Source: Mycobacterium sp. 1081908.1 (GTDB lineage: Bacteria > Actinomycetota > Actinomycetes > Mycobacteriales > Mycobacteriaceae). From it: 64,000 bases of DNA. Of the stretch, positions 36,879 through 45,537 are shown piece by piece; the first letter of the stretch is position 1, and the number at the start of each line of letters is the position of its first letter. Where the stretch lies: positions 124,001-188,000 of the forward strand of contig NZ_LZLY01000014.1 of assembly GCF_001673535.1 (NCBI RefSeq). Direction: 5' to 3'. The position numbers and the translations under genes were made by a program. The notes below the pieces were generated by a model. That model worked only from the letters and a program-made list of their open reading frames with translations, was not told where the DNA came from and ran no database searches.

Positions 36879-37267
36879 CCGAGACCGCAATACGCGAACT
36901 CATTGCCGCCTACGCCCTCGCCCTCGACGCCGGCGACATCGACGGTTGCGTGGCACTGTTCGTCCCCGACGCCGAATTCGAAGTCTATGGACGGGCTTTC
37001 GCCGGCGTCGACGGGATCTGCACGATGTTCCGGGACGCGCCGCGCGGGCTGCACCTGACCGGGGTCTCGCAAATCGACGTGAACGGTGACACCGCGACGG
37101 CCCGGTCGCAGGTGCTGTTCGTCCGGGCCGGTGACCTGCAACTGCGGCCCGCCCTCTACGACGACGAGCTGGTATGCGCCGACGGCCGCTGGCGCTTCCG
37201 GCGCCGGCGGTGCCAATTCGTCACCAGCCGCGGCCTTTCCGACAGCCCGGAGGTGCCGTCATCGTGA
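36875..37267 (+). CDS. SnoaL/NTF2-like protein
   Basis: 130 aa from a GTG at 36875 (overlap with the aldolase). N-terminal helix IRELIAAYALALDAGDIDGCVALFVPDAEF followed by VYGRAFAGVDGI is typical of SnoaL-like small cone-fold proteins. They act as isomerases, dehydratases, cyclases or small-molecule binders, and the role here is open. The TGA overlaps the next GTG. Confidence 0.85.
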   Translation: MTETAIRELIAAYALALDAGDIDGCVALFVPDAEFEVYGRAFAGVDGICTMFRDAPRGLHLTGVSQIDVNGDTATARSQVLFVRAGDLQLRPALYDDELVCADGRWRFRRRRCQFVTSRGLSDSPEVPSS

Positions 37268-37992
37268 ATCAACGCGTCGCGCTGGTGACCGGCGCCGCCG
37301 GCGGACAGGGCTGGGCCATGGCCAAACGCCTGCGCTCGGCCGGGCATTCGGTGGTCGCATGCGACCGTCGCGCCGACGAACTGGCCGCCGCGGTCGACGA
37401 ATTGGGCGACGACGGGCTGATCGGGGTCCCGCTCGACGTCACCTCGCAGGCGCAGTGGGAGGCGGCCGTCCACACGGTCGTGCAGCGCTTCGGGTCGCTG
37501 ACCGCGCTCGTCAACAACGCCGGCGCGCTGCACCGCGCCTCGCTGGCCGACGAGACGGCCGAGGGCTTCGAAAACGCCTGGCGGGTGAACTGTTTCGGCG
37601 CGTTCCTCGGCATCCAGTCGACGCTGCCGCAGCTGCGCGCGGCCACGAACGCGGCCATCGTCAACATCTGCAGCACCGGGGCGATCCGGCCCTTTCCGCG
37701 GCACAGCGCCTATGGGTCGTCAAAGTGGGCGCTGCGCGGGCTGACCCAGAACGCCGCGGCCGAGCTGGCCCCGTTCGGCATCCGGGTCAACGCGGTGTTT
37801 CCCGGCCCCGTCGCGACCCCGATGCTCGACGACGCCACCCAGCTGCGGCTGGCCGCGTCGTCGGCGTTCGGACGGATCGGCCAACCGGCCGAGATCGCCG
37901 ACGCGGTGGCCTTCCTGGTCTCCGAGGAGGCGTCCTTCATCACCGGCGCGGAACTGGTCGTCGACGGTGGGCAATGCCTGCAGATCCAATGA
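37264..37992 (+). CDS. Short-chain dehydrogenase/reductase
   Basis: 242 aa from a GTG at 37264. TGAAGGQG cofactor motif near residue 9, LVNNAGAL, catalytic Ser in NICSTGA, and YGSSK with the active Tyr/Lys. Likely oxidises a secondary alcohol to the ketone taken by the adjacent Baeyer-Villiger monooxygenase. The 3' end overlaps the monooxygenase ATG (ATGA). Confidence 0.93.
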   Translation: MNQRVALVTGAAGGQGWAMAKRLRSAGHSVVACDRRADELAAAVDELGDDGLIGVPLDVTSQAQWEAAVHTVVQRFGSLTALVNNAGALHRASLADETAEGFENAWRVNCFGAFLGIQSTLPQLRAATNAAIVNICSTGAIRPFPRHSAYGSSKWALRGLTQNAAAELAPFGIRVNAVFPGPVATPMLDDATQLRLAASSAFGRIGQPAEIADAVAFLVSEEASFITGAELVVDGGQCLQIQ

Positions 37993-39464
37993 ACGGCAAC
38001 CTGTCGGTCGGCATCATCGGCGCCGGACCCGGCGGCATGGCCCTGGGAATCCTGTTGTCCCAAGCGGGCTTCCACGACTTCACCATCTTCGACCGCGAGG
38101 ACGACGTCGGCGGCACCTGGCTGATCAACACCTATCCCGGGCTGGCCTGCGACGTCAAGTCGCACCTGTACTCCTACTCGTTCGACCTGAACTCCGACTG
38201 GTCGCGGCTCTGGCCCGCGCAACCCGAGATCCTCGAGTACTTCCAGCGGTGCGCCGACAAGTACGGCCTGCGTCCGCACCTGAGGCTGCGCACCGAAATC
38301 GTCGCCGCGCGTTGGGAAGAAGATGCCCGGCGGTGGTGCCTGACCACCGGGGCCGGCGACACGCACCACTTCGACGTCGTGGTGTCCGCCGTGGGCCTGT
38401 TCACCCGCCCGCTGTTCCCGGACCTGGTGGAAGAGGAGCCGTTCACCGGCACGTTGATGCACACCTCGCGGTGGGACCATTCGGTCTCGCTCGAGGGTGC
38501 CCGGGTCGCCGTGCTGGGCACCGGATCGACGGCGTCGCAACTGGTGCCGGAGTTGGCGAAAGTGGCCGATCGGGTGTACTCGGTGCAACGGTCGCCGACC
38601 TGGATCCTGCCCAAGCCCGACCGGCCCTACACCGAACGGGAGCGCTGGCTATTCGCGCACATTCCGTTCGCCAAGAAGCTGTACCGCACCCGGCTGTGGC
38701 TGCGCAGCGAATCCAACATCTCGGTGATCGAGCACGGCAGCGAAAAGACCGAGGAGTTCAAGGCGATCGCGCTGGACATGCTCGAAAAGACCGTCGCCGA
38801 CGAGGAATTGCGCCGCAAGCTGACCCCGGACCATCCGATGGGCTGCAAGCGGCTGGTGTTCTCCTCGGACTACCTGCCGGCGTTGACCCGCCCCAATGTC
38901 GAGGTGCTGGACAGCCCGGCGCGCTGCCTGCGCGGGCGCAGCCTGGTCACCGAGGACGGCGCCGAACGCGACGTCGACGTCGTGGTGTGCGCGACGGGCT
39001 ACGCCGCGGCCGATTACCTGGCCGGGCTGAACGTGTCCGGCGAGGGCGGGACGACGCTGCGGGAGGTGTGGCGCGACGGGGCCCACGCGTATTTCGGCAT
39101 GGCCGTTCCCGGGTTCCCGAACTTCTTCATGCTCTACGGGCCGAACACCAACGTCGGTTCGAACAGCGTGATCTTCATGCTCGAAGCCCAGGCCCGCTAC
39201 ATCGTGCGGGCGCTGAAACACATGCGGCGCCGGGGCAAGACGTACGTCGCCGTGCGACCGGCCGCGCTGGCGGAGTTCGTCGCCAAGGTCGACCGCTGGA
39301 TGGTCGGCACGGTGTGGACCACCCAGTGCAGCAACTACTTCCGCGCCCCCAACGGGCGGGTGGTGACGCAGTGGCCGCGCAGCGCGCGTACGTTCTGGGG
39401 AATGACGCGCCGATTCAAGCCCGCCGACTTCGTTTTCTCGCCGGCTGACAAGCACGCGCGGTGA
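37989..39464 (+). CDS. Baeyer-Villiger monooxygenase (flavin-containing)
   Basis: 491 aa. FAD motif GAGPGG at 11-16, [17 protein letters not shown], the Baeyer-Villiger fingerprint F-x-G-x3-H-x3-W at residues 152-163, and a second dinucleotide motif VLGTGSTAS for NADPH. It inserts oxygen next to a carbonyl, turning a ketone into an ester or cyclic ketone into a lactone. The M. tuberculosis mymA operon also pairs such an enzyme with a lipase, SDR and ADH. The substrate is unknown. Coupled to the SDR and the hydrolase by 4-nt overlaps. Confidence 0.94.
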   Translation: MNGNLSVGIIGAGPGGMALGILLSQAGFHDFTIFDREDDVGGTWLINTYPGLACDVKSHLYSYSFDLNSDWSRLWPAQPEILEYFQRCADKYGLRPHLRLRTEIVAARWEEDARRWCLTTGAGDTHHFDVVVSAVGLFTRPLFPDLVEEEPFTGTLMHTSRWDHSVSLEGARVAVLGTGSTASQLVPELAKVADRVYSVQRSPTWILPKPDRPYTERERWLFAHIPFAKKLYRTRLWLRSESNISVIEHGSEKTEEFKAIALDMLEKTVADEELRRKLTPDHPMGCKRLVFSSDYLPALTRPNVEVLDSPARCLRGRSLVTEDGAERDVDVVVCATGYAAADYLAGLNVSGEGGTTLREVWRDGAHAYFGMAVPGFPNFFMLYGPNTNVGSNSVIFMLEAQARYIVRALKHMRRRGKTYVAVRPAALAEFVAKVDRWMVGTVWTTQCSNYFRAPNGRVVTQWPRSARTFWGMTRRFKPADFVFSPADKHAR

Positions 39465-40399
39465 CGGGCCTGGACGGCTTCGAGCGGTTGGACCCCGCGC
39501 TGCAAGCCGTCGCGACCGCGCGGACCGACTTCTCCGCCGACTCGATCGAGCTCATCCGCGAACCGTTCAACCAGCGCCGCCGGGAGGCCGCCGAACGCAC
39601 CGACGCCAGGGGCGTGCGGATCGCCGACGACACGGTGGCGACCGAATCCGGCGGCGTGCCGGTGCGCATCTACCGTGGCGGCGAGGCGAATACGGTTCCG
39701 GTACTCGTCTACTGCCACGCCGGCGGCTTCGCGCTGGGAAACCTGGACACCGACCACCGGCAGTGCATCGAGCTGGCAAGCCGCGGCCGCTGCGCGGTGG
39801 TATCGGTCGACTACCGGCTGGCCCCGGAGCATCCCTACCCGGCCGCGCTGGACGACGCGATCGCGGTGCTGCGCTGGGTGGCGGCCACCGCGACGGAGCT
39901 GGGCGTCGACCCGGCGCGCCTGGCCGTCGGGGGCAGCAGCGCCGGCGCCACCCTGGCGGCGTGCCTGGCGCACCGCGCGGCCGACGGCTCGCTGCCCGCG
40001 GTCGTGTTCCAGCTGCTGCACCAGCCGGTGCTGGACGATCGGGAAACCGCGTCCAAAGCCGAGTTCTGCACCAGCCCGGCCTTCGACAGCGAGGCGGCCG
40101 AGCTGATGTGGCGCCACTACCTGGGTCCCCACGCGAGACTGCCGGGCTCCGTGCCCGCCCGACGAGTCCAATTGGGTGGTCTGCCACCGGCTTTGATCAC
40201 CTGCGCGGAGATCGACCCCTTCCGGGACGAAGCCGTCGACTACGCGCTGCAGCTGCTCCGCGCCGGCGTCTCCGCCGAGCTGCACGTGTTTCCCCGGGCC
40301 TGCCACGGGTTCGATTCGCTGCTGCCGGACTGGTCGGACTCCGAGCGGTTGTTCGCCCTGCAAGGCCACGCCCTGCGGCGCGTCTGGTGCGAGGCCTGA
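39461..40399 (+). CDS. Alpha/beta hydrolase, hormone-sensitive-lipase family
   Basis: 312 aa from a GTG at 39461. Oxyanion motif HAGG at 86-89 (variant of HGGG), nucleophile Ser160 in GSSAG, then [11 protein letters not shown] and CHGFDS supplying Asp and His. An esterase or lactonase by family; next to the Baeyer-Villiger enzyme it probably opens its ester or lactone product (inference). Overlaps the monooxygenase by 4 nt. Confidence 0.92.
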   Translation: MTGLDGFERLDPALQAVATARTDFSADSIELIREPFNQRRREAAERTDARGVRIADDTVATESGGVPVRIYRGGEANTVPVLVYCHAGGFALGNLDTDHRQCIELASRGRCAVVSVDYRLAPEHPYPAALDDAIAVLRWVAATATELGVDPARLAVGGSSAGATLAACLAHRAADGSLPAVVFQLLHQPVLDDRETASKAEFCTSPAFDSEAAELMWRHYLGPHARLPGSVPARRVQLGGLPPALITCAEIDPFRDEAVDYALQLLRAGVSAELHVFPRACHGFDSLLPDWSDSERLFALQGHALRRVWCEA

Positions 40400-40410
40400 A
40401 CGCCCCTAGG

Positions 40411-41727
40411 ATGGCGTGGATGGCGTGCTGTGGTTTCCCGATTCCGGCCGAGGACTGCGACGGCGCCTTCACCGTCGACGCGTCACGGGTCACCTTCGGG
40501 CGCGGCTGCCTCGCGGAGGTCGGCGACCGCGCGAGCGCCCTCGGGCTGCGGCGGGTGGCGTTGTTCACCGACGCCGGCGTCGCCGCGCTGCCGGTGTTCG
40601 CCACGACGCGCGACTCGCTCGTCGCGGCCGGCCTGGACGTCGTCGCCTATACCGACGTCCACGTCGAGCCCACCGACGCGTCCTTTCGGGACGCGGCACG
40701 CTTCGCGCAGGAGTGCGACCCCGACGGGTACATCTCGCTGGGCGGCGGCTCGGTGATCGACACCTGCAAGGCCGCGAACCTCTACGCGACCCATCCCGCC
40801 GATTTCCTCACCTACGTCAACGCGCCGATCGGCGAGAGCAAACCCGTGCCCGGCCCGCTCCGGCCGCACATCGCCTGCCCCACCACCGCGGGCACCGGCA
40901 GCGAGGTGACCGGCATCGCGATCTTCGACCTGGTGTCACTGAAGGCCAAGACGGGCATCGCTTCGCATGCGCTGCGCCCCACCGAGGCCGTCGTCGATCC
41001 CGACTGCACCGCGAGCCTGCCCCCCGAGGTGGTCGCCTCGGCGGGGCTCGACGTGCTGTCCCACGCCCTGGAGTCCTACACCGCGCGGCCCTACGTGCGG
41101 CGGCGCGCTCCCGAGCGGCCCAGCCTGCGGCCGATGAGCCAGGGCGCCAATCCGTGGAGCGATCTGGGTTGCCGGGAGGCGCTGCGCCTGCTGGGCCAGT
41201 TCCTGGAGCGCGCGACGAACGACCCCTCCGACGGCGAGGCCCGCGAGCAAATGATGTGGGCCGCAACGCTTGCGGGCATCGCGTTCGGCAACGCGGGTGT
41301 CCACGCGCCGCACGGCATGGCCTACGCGGTGGCGGGCCTGGTGCGTGACTTCCGCCCCACGGGTTACCCGGCCGACGAGCCGCTCGTGCCGCATGGCATG
41401 GCCGTCATCCTCAACGCGCCGTCGTCGTTCCGCTTCACCGCGGAGGCGAGCCCGGAGCGCCACCTGGAGGGGGCGCGGCTGCTCGGCGCCGACACCCGGG
41501 GCGCCGCCGCCGACGACGCGGGCGAGGTGCTCGCCGGCGAGCTCATCCGGATCATGCGGGCGGTGGGCATGCCGAACGGGCTCAGCGGGGTGGGCTACAC
41601 CGAAGCCGACGCGGCGGCCCTGACCGAGGGCGCCTTTCCCCAGCAGCGCCTGTTGCAGAACGCGCCGCGCGAGATGACCAAACCGGTTCTGGGGGACCTG
41701 TTTCGGCGGGCCATGCGGTACTGGTAG
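40411..41727 (+). CDS. Iron-containing alcohol dehydrogenase, hydroxyacid-oxoacid transhydrogenase type
   Basis: 438 aa from the ATG at 40411 (a second ATG at 40420 gives MACCGFPIP, the common family start). [10 protein letters not shown] near 111, [10 protein letters not shown] at 158-167 and [10 protein letters not shown] are Fe-ADH motifs. The whole-length pattern resembles ADHFE1-like transhydrogenase, which oxidises 4-hydroxybutyrate using 2-oxoglutarate. This implies an omega/4-hydroxy acid intermediate. It starts 11 bp after the hydrolase stop; the next gene begins 3 bp after its TAG. Confidence 0.88.
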   Translation: MAWMACCGFPIPAEDCDGAFTVDASRVTFGRGCLAEVGDRASALGLRRVALFTDAGVAALPVFATTRDSLVAAGLDVVAYTDVHVEPTDASFRDAARFAQECDPDGYISLGGGSVIDTCKAANLYATHPADFLTYVNAPIGESKPVPGPLRPHIACPTTAGTGSEVTGIAIFDLVSLKAKTGIASHALRPTEAVVDPDCTASLPPEVVASAGLDVLSHALESYTARPYVRRRAPERPSLRPMSQGANPWSDLGCREALRLLGQFLERATNDPSDGEAREQMMWAATLAGIAFGNAGVHAPHGMAYAVAGLVRDFRPTGYPADEPLVPHGMAVILNAPSSFRFTAEASPERHLEGARLLGADTRGAAADDAGEVLAGELIRIMRAVGMPNGLSGVGYTEADAAALTEGAFPQQRLLQNAPREMTKPVLGDLFRRAMRYW

Positions 41728-41730
41728 ACC

Positions 41731-42183
41731 ATGAGCTCACCTCCGTCGGACAACCTGACCAGCGCCGACTTCCCGGTGCTGTGGCCGGTGCTCACCCGCT
41801 GGGCCGACAACGACATGTTCGGTCACCTCAACAACGCCGTGTATTACCAACTGTTCGACACCGCGATCAACGCCTGGATCAACACGACCGTCGGGATCGA
41901 CCCGCTCGCCGCGCCGGCGCTGGGCATCGTCGCCGAGTCGGGCTGCCGCTACTTCTCCGAATTGCATTTCCCGGAGGGCCTCACGGTCGGCCTCGCGGTG
42001 ACGCGCCTGGGCCGCAGCAGCGTCACCTACCGGCTCGGCGTGTTCCGGTCGGGCGACGGACCGCAACCGATCACCGCGCTGGGACACTGGGTGCACGTGT
42101 ACGTCGACCGGACCAACCGCAAGCCGGTGCCGATTCCCGACGCCATCCGCTCGCTGCTGTCGACGGCCCGCGTGGATCAATAG
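41731..42183 (+). CDS. Thioesterase, 4HBT family (Rv0163-like)
   Basis: A 150-aa single-hotdog protein: LTRWADNDMFGHLNNAVYYQLFDTAINAW carries the 4HBT active-site Asp/His/Asn pattern of YbgC-type acyl-CoA thioesterases. Length and position just before TB18.5 match M. tuberculosis Rv0163. The ATG is 3 bp after the transhydrogenase stop, so it can be read with the upstream operon, although it belongs to the conserved backbone. Confidence 0.9.
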   Translation: MSSPPSDNLTSADFPVLWPVLTRWADNDMFGHLNNAVYYQLFDTAINAWINTTVGIDPLAAPALGIVAESGCRYFSELHFPEGLTVGLAVTRLGRSSVTYRLGVFRSGDGPQPITALGHWVHVYVDRTNRKPVPIPDAIRSLLSTARVDQ

Positions 42184-42212
42184 CGCGGCCGGTCGCCCGA
42201 TATGCTTGCGCG

Positions 42213-42653
42213 ATGCCAGTTTTGAGCAAGACCGTCGAGGTCAGCGCCAACGCCGCGTCGATCATGGGCATCGTGGCCGATTTCGAGCGCTACCCCGAGT
42301 GGAACGAGGAGATCAAGGGCCTGTGGGTACTCGCCCGCTACGACGACGGGCGCCCCAGCCAGGTGCGCCTCGACGCCGATTACCAAGGCATGCAGGCGAC
42401 CTTCATCCAGGCGATCTACTACCCGGGGGAAAACCAGATCCAGACCGTCCTGCAGCAGGGCGACCTGTTCACCAAGCAGGAGCAGCTGTTCAGTGCGGTG
42501 GACACCGGCACGTCGAGCCTGCTGACCGTGGACATGGACGTCGAGACGTCGATGCCGATTCCGGCGCCGATGGTGAAGTCGCTCGCCGGCAACGTGCTGG
42601 ACCATCTCGCCGAGAACCTCAAGCAGCGAGCCGAGCAGCTCGCCGCGAGTTAG
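42213..42653 (+). CDS. TB18.5: SRPBCC-family antigen TB18.5 (Rv0164-like)
   Basis: A 146-aa START/polyketide-cyclase-like protein: MPVLSKTVEVSANAASIMGIV, FERYPEWNEEIKG, YYPGENQIQTV, and a long C-terminal helix LAENLKQRAEQLAAS. It is nearly colinear with Rv0164, a culture-filtrate T-cell antigen. Binds a hydrophobic ligand by fold; the biochemical role is unknown. It lies 29 bp after the Rv0163-like gene and is convergent with mce1R. Confidence 0.93.
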   Translation: MPVLSKTVEVSANAASIMGIVADFERYPEWNEEIKGLWVLARYDDGRPSQVRLDADYQGMQATFIQAIYYPGENQIQTVLQQGDLFTKQEQLFSAVDTGTSSLLTVDMDVETSMPIPAPMVKSLAGNVLDHLAENLKQRAEQLAAS

Positions 42654-42667
42654 TCGCCCGGTCGTCG

Positions 42668-42786
42668 AGTGTGCGCTCGCGGCTTTCGTGTGCGCTCACG
42701 GCTTTCGGTGTGAACGCAGGGCGGGATCCCGGCCGCATTTCCGCCCAGGCAACACAAGCAAAGTCCAGACTTCACACCCAAAAGCC
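42668..42786. repeat. Intergenic direct and inverted repeat region
   Basis: Two tandem units share GTGTGCGCTCRCGGCTTTC (42670-42688 and 42688-42706). The second runs into GGCTTTCGGTGTGAA (42700-42714), whose near-exact reverse complement lies at 42771-42786 (TTCACACC, 2 nt, AAAGCC). Lying between convergent TB18.5 and mce1R, it could act as a bidirectional terminator, or belong to a dispersed mycobacterial repeat family with 9521-9586. Confidence 0.55.
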
Positions 42787-42803
42787 GCGATCGCCGTTAC
42801 CGC

Positions 42804-43496
42804 TCAGTCGAAGTTTCCGGCCCGGTTCAGCATCACGGTCAGCCGGGCGGCCGCGTCGGTGAACTGCCAGACGGTGTGCTCGATCACCGCGGCCGCGTCG
42901 TGCCGGCGCAGCGCCGCGATCAACTCGCGGTGGTGGGCGACGGTGGCCGCGCCCCATTCCGGATCCGCCGCATACATCTCCGCCGGCATGTAGCGCGCCG
43001 CGTTCAGCAGGAACCACGCCAGCTTGATCCGGCCGCTGGCCTGGTTGAAGACGCGATGAAACGCGAACTCGATGCCCGCGATCGTCGACGGCTCGCTGGA
43101 GCCGACGGCCTCCTCGAGCGCGTTGTTGATGCGGTCCAGCTCGTCGATCTCGGCGTCGGTGATGTTGTCGGTCGCGGCGGCCGCCAGCTCCTCGGCGATC
43201 GTCGACTGCAGCCAGAAGATGTCCTTGATGTCTTGCCGGCTCAGCGGCAGGACGACGTGGCCGCGGTGCGGCTCCAGCTGCACCATGCCCTCACCGCGCA
43301 GCTTCAGCAGGGCCTCGCGCACCGGCGTGACGCTGACCCCGAGTTCGGCGGCGGTCTCGTCGAGGCGGATGAACGTTCCGGGGCGCAGCGCCCCCGACAT
43401 GATCGCCGCCCGCAGGTGGCCCGCGACCTCGTCGGACAACTGCGCCCGGCGCAGTGGCCGCCGGGTCCTCGGCTGCGTCGATGTCGGTGCGTTCAC
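42804..43496 (-). CDS. mce1R: GntR-family repressor Mce1R
   Basis: 230 aa from the proposed GTG at 43496 (VNAPTSTQ); the frame is open to 43577. FadR/FCD subgroup: HTH LSDEVAGHLRAAIMSGALRPG, VSVTPVREALLKLRGEGMV, then an all-helical FCD ligand domain with RVFNQAS and HHRELIAALRRHD. It corresponds to Rv0165c, which represses the mce1 operon. Divergent from fadD5 across a 139-bp gap that must hold its operator. Confidence 0.93.
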   Translation of the reverse strand: MNAPTSTQPRTRRPLRRAQLSDEVAGHLRAAIMSGALRPGTFIRLDETAAELGVSVTPVREALLKLRGEGMVQLEPHRGHVVLPLSRQDIKDIFWLQSTIAEELAAAATDNITDAEIDELDRINNALEEAVGSSEPSTIAGIEFAFHRVFNQASGRIKLAWFLLNAARYMPAEMYAADPEWGAATVAHHRELIAALRRHDAAAVIEHTVWQFTDAAARLTVMLNRAGNFD

Positions 43497-43635
43497 GCGA
43501 GCTGCCAGGGGTTTCGCCGGATTTGCGGGTCTTGTCTTTGCGGCACTAAAGCCATAATGTGACCCACACAACACCATGTTTTATCAAATATCAACCTGAC
43601 GCAAGCGGTGCGCGAGGGGAAGGGGAGACAACTAG

Positions 43636-45285
43636 TTGACCGCGCAACTGGCCAGCCACCTGATCCAAGCCGCCGAGCAGCCGTACCTGGCCCGGCGGCA
43701 GAACTGGGTCAACCAACTCGAGCGGCACGCGCTGATGCAACCCACCGCGACGGCGCTGCGGTTCCTGGGCAACACGGTCACCTGGCAGGGCCTGCACCGC
43801 CGGGTGATGGCGCTGGCCGACGCGTTGAGTCGCCGGGGCGTCGGCTTCGGCGACCGGGTCATGATCCTGATGCTCAACCGCACCGAGTTCGTCGAGTCGG
43901 TCCTGGCCGTCAACGCGCTGGGAGCCATCGCGGTCCCGCTCAACTTCCGGCTCACCTCGGCCGAGATCGTCTTCCTGGTCGAGGACTGCGAGGCGCGGGT
44001 GCTGATCACCGAGGCGGTGCTGGCGCCGGTGGCCACCGGGGTGCGCGACATCCAGCCGATGCTGGACACCGTCGTCGTGGCCGGCGCGGCAACCGACGAC
44101 CGCGTCCTGGGCTACGAGGACCTCATTAACGAGCCCGGCGATGCGCGCGGGTCCAGGGACGTCCCCGACATCCCGAACGATTCGCCGGCGCTGATCATGT
44201 ACACCTCGGGCACCACCGGCCGGCCCAAGGGCGCGGTGCTGACCCACGCCAACCTGACCGGGCAGACGATGACCGGGCTGTACACCATGGGCGCCGATAT
44301 AAATAGCGACGTCGGTTTCGTCGGTGTCCCCTTCTTCCACATCGCCGGCATCGGCAACATGCTGACGTCGATGCTGCTCGGCATCCCCACGGTGATTTAC
44401 CCGCTGGGCGCGTTCGACCCGGGCCAGCTGCTCGACGTGCTGGCGGCGGAGAAGGTCACCGGCCTCTTCCTGGTTCCGGCGCAGTGGCAGGCGGTGTGCG
44501 CCGAGCAGCAGGCGCGGCCCCGCGACCTGAGGTTGCGGGTGATGTCGTGGGGCGCCGCCCCGGCGACGGACGCGTTGCTGCGGGAGATGTCGGCAACGTT
44601 CCCCGGGACCCAGATACTGGCCGCGTTCGGCCAGACCGAGATGTCGCCGGTCACCTGCATGCTGCTCGGCGAAGACGCGATCCGGAAGCGCGGCTCGGTG
44701 GGCAAGGTGATCCCCACGGTCGCCGCGCGCGTGGTCGACGAGAACATGAACGACGTCCCCGTCGGCGAAGTGGGCGAGATCGTCTACCGCGCACCGACTT
44801 TGATGAGCGGCTACTGGAACAACCCGCAGGCCACCGCGGAGGCCTTCGCCGGTGGGTGGTTCCATTCCGGGGACCTGGTCCGGATGGACGAGGACGGCTA
44901 CGTCTGGGTGGTGGACCGCAAGAAGGACATGATCATCTCCGGCGGCGAGAACATCTATTGCGCCGAGGTGGAGAACGTTCTCGCCAGCCATCCCCAGATC
45001 GTCGAGGTCGCCGTCATCGGCCGGGCCCACGAGAAGTGGGGCGAGGTGCCGATCGCGGTCGCGGCGGTCACCGGCGACCCGCCGCGGCTGGAGGACCTCC
45101 TCGAGTTCCTGGCCGAGCGGCTCGCGCGGTACAAGCATCCGAAGGCGCTCGAGATCGTCGATGCGCTGCCCCGCAATCCGGCCGGGAAGGTGCTCAAAAC
45201 TGAGCTACGGGTTCGCTACGGGGCCGTCAATAATCTCGAAAGCGGGTCCGCGGCAATGGATTTGACCACTCGAGGGGAAGGTTGA
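43636..45285 (+). CDS. fadD5: Fatty-acid-CoA ligase FadD5
   Basis: 549 aa, TTG start at 43636 preceded by GGGGAAGGGGAGA. ANL-superfamily adenylating enzyme: P-loop YTSGTTGRPKG near residue 192, AAFGQTEMSPV, HSGDLVRMDEDGY and the C-terminal KKDMIISGGENIY plus catalytic Lys in GKVLKTEL. It converts fatty (or recycled mycolic) acid to acyl-CoA after import by Mce1. First gene of the mce1 operon as in M. tuberculosis (Rv0166), followed by a 248-bp gap. Confidence 0.96.
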   Translation: MTAQLASHLIQAAEQPYLARRQNWVNQLERHALMQPTATALRFLGNTVTWQGLHRRVMALADALSRRGVGFGDRVMILMLNRTEFVESVLAVNALGAIAVPLNFRLTSAEIVFLVEDCEARVLITEAVLAPVATGVRDIQPMLDTVVVAGAATDDRVLGYEDLINEPGDARGSRDVPDIPNDSPALIMYTSGTTGRPKGAVLTHANLTGQTMTGLYTMGADINSDVGFVGVPFFHIAGIGNMLTSMLLGIPTVIYPLGAFDPGQLLDVLAAEKVTGLFLVPAQWQAVCAEQQARPRDLRLRVMSWGAAPATDALLREMSATFPGTQILAAFGQTEMSPVTCMLLGEDAIRKRGSVGKVIPTVAARVVDENMNDVPVGEVGEIVYRAPTLMSGYWNNPQATAEAFAGGWFHSGDLVRMDEDGYVWVVDRKKDMIISGGENIYCAEVENVLASHPQIVEVAVIGRAHEKWGEVPIAVAAVTGDPPRLEDLLEFLAERLARYKHPKALEIVDALPRNPAGKVLKTELRVRYGAVNNLESGSAAMDLTTRGEG

Positions 45286-45339
45286 CCGAAACTGTAACGT
45301 TTGCCCGCTGTTGACGAAGGGTTAATTGTGCGGATGCAG

Positions 45340-45368
45340 TTCACACGCTCACGGCCATCGGGTACATT
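45340..45368 (+). promoter_or_regulatory. Candidate internal promoter for yrbE1A/mce1
   Basis: TTCACA (45340-45345) and TACATT (45363-45368) separated by 17 nt, a good SigA-type match, in the fadD5-yrbE1A gap. An intergenic promoter in this gap is reported for the M. tuberculosis mce1 operon, to my knowledge. Activity here is unverified. Confidence 0.45.
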
Positions 45369-45405
45369 CCTGTGGTCTCCGTTACTACTTGCGGGTAGGG
45401 AGCCG

Positions 45406-45537
45406 ATGGTCACAGACACATGGTCGGGGAGAGGTGGGGGTTCCCCCGACCGCGGGACGGAGAGGGGGCGACGCGTGCGACTCGTTTCGCTGCGGGCCCC
45501 CGGGGCACACGATGTCGAGGTGAGGGGGAACCGGTGA
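45406..45537 (+). CDS. Small leader ORF upstream of yrbE1A (43 aa)
   Basis: ATG at 45406 with TAGGGAG about 5 nt upstream opens a 43-codon frame (starting MVTDTWSGRGGG, rich in Arg and Gly) whose TGA (45535-45537) overlaps the yrbE1A GTG at 45534 by 3 nt. The arrangement suggests translational coupling or a leader peptide. No protein family is recognised, and the frame may be fortuitous in GC-rich DNA. Confidence 0.35.
   Translation: MVTDTWSGRGGGSPDRGTERGRRVRLVSLRAPGAHDVEVRGNR
45422..45451 (+). promoter_or_regulatory. Leader hairpin in mce1 5' region
   Basis: Perfect 8-bp arms GGTCGGGG (45422-45429) and CCCCGACC (45444-45451). An alternative inner hairpin GGGGG-TT-CCCCC (45436-45447) uses overlapping bases, so the two are mutually exclusive. 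It lies inside the small leader ORF, 80 bp before yrbE1A, an attenuator-like layout without a U-tract. Confidence 0.45.

Noticed and set aside
43497..43635. Possible promoter words (CATAAT, TTGTCT) and ATCAA repeats between mce1R and fadD5
   Set aside because: Spacings are poor and no clear palindrome for Mce1R could be fixed, although an operator must lie here.
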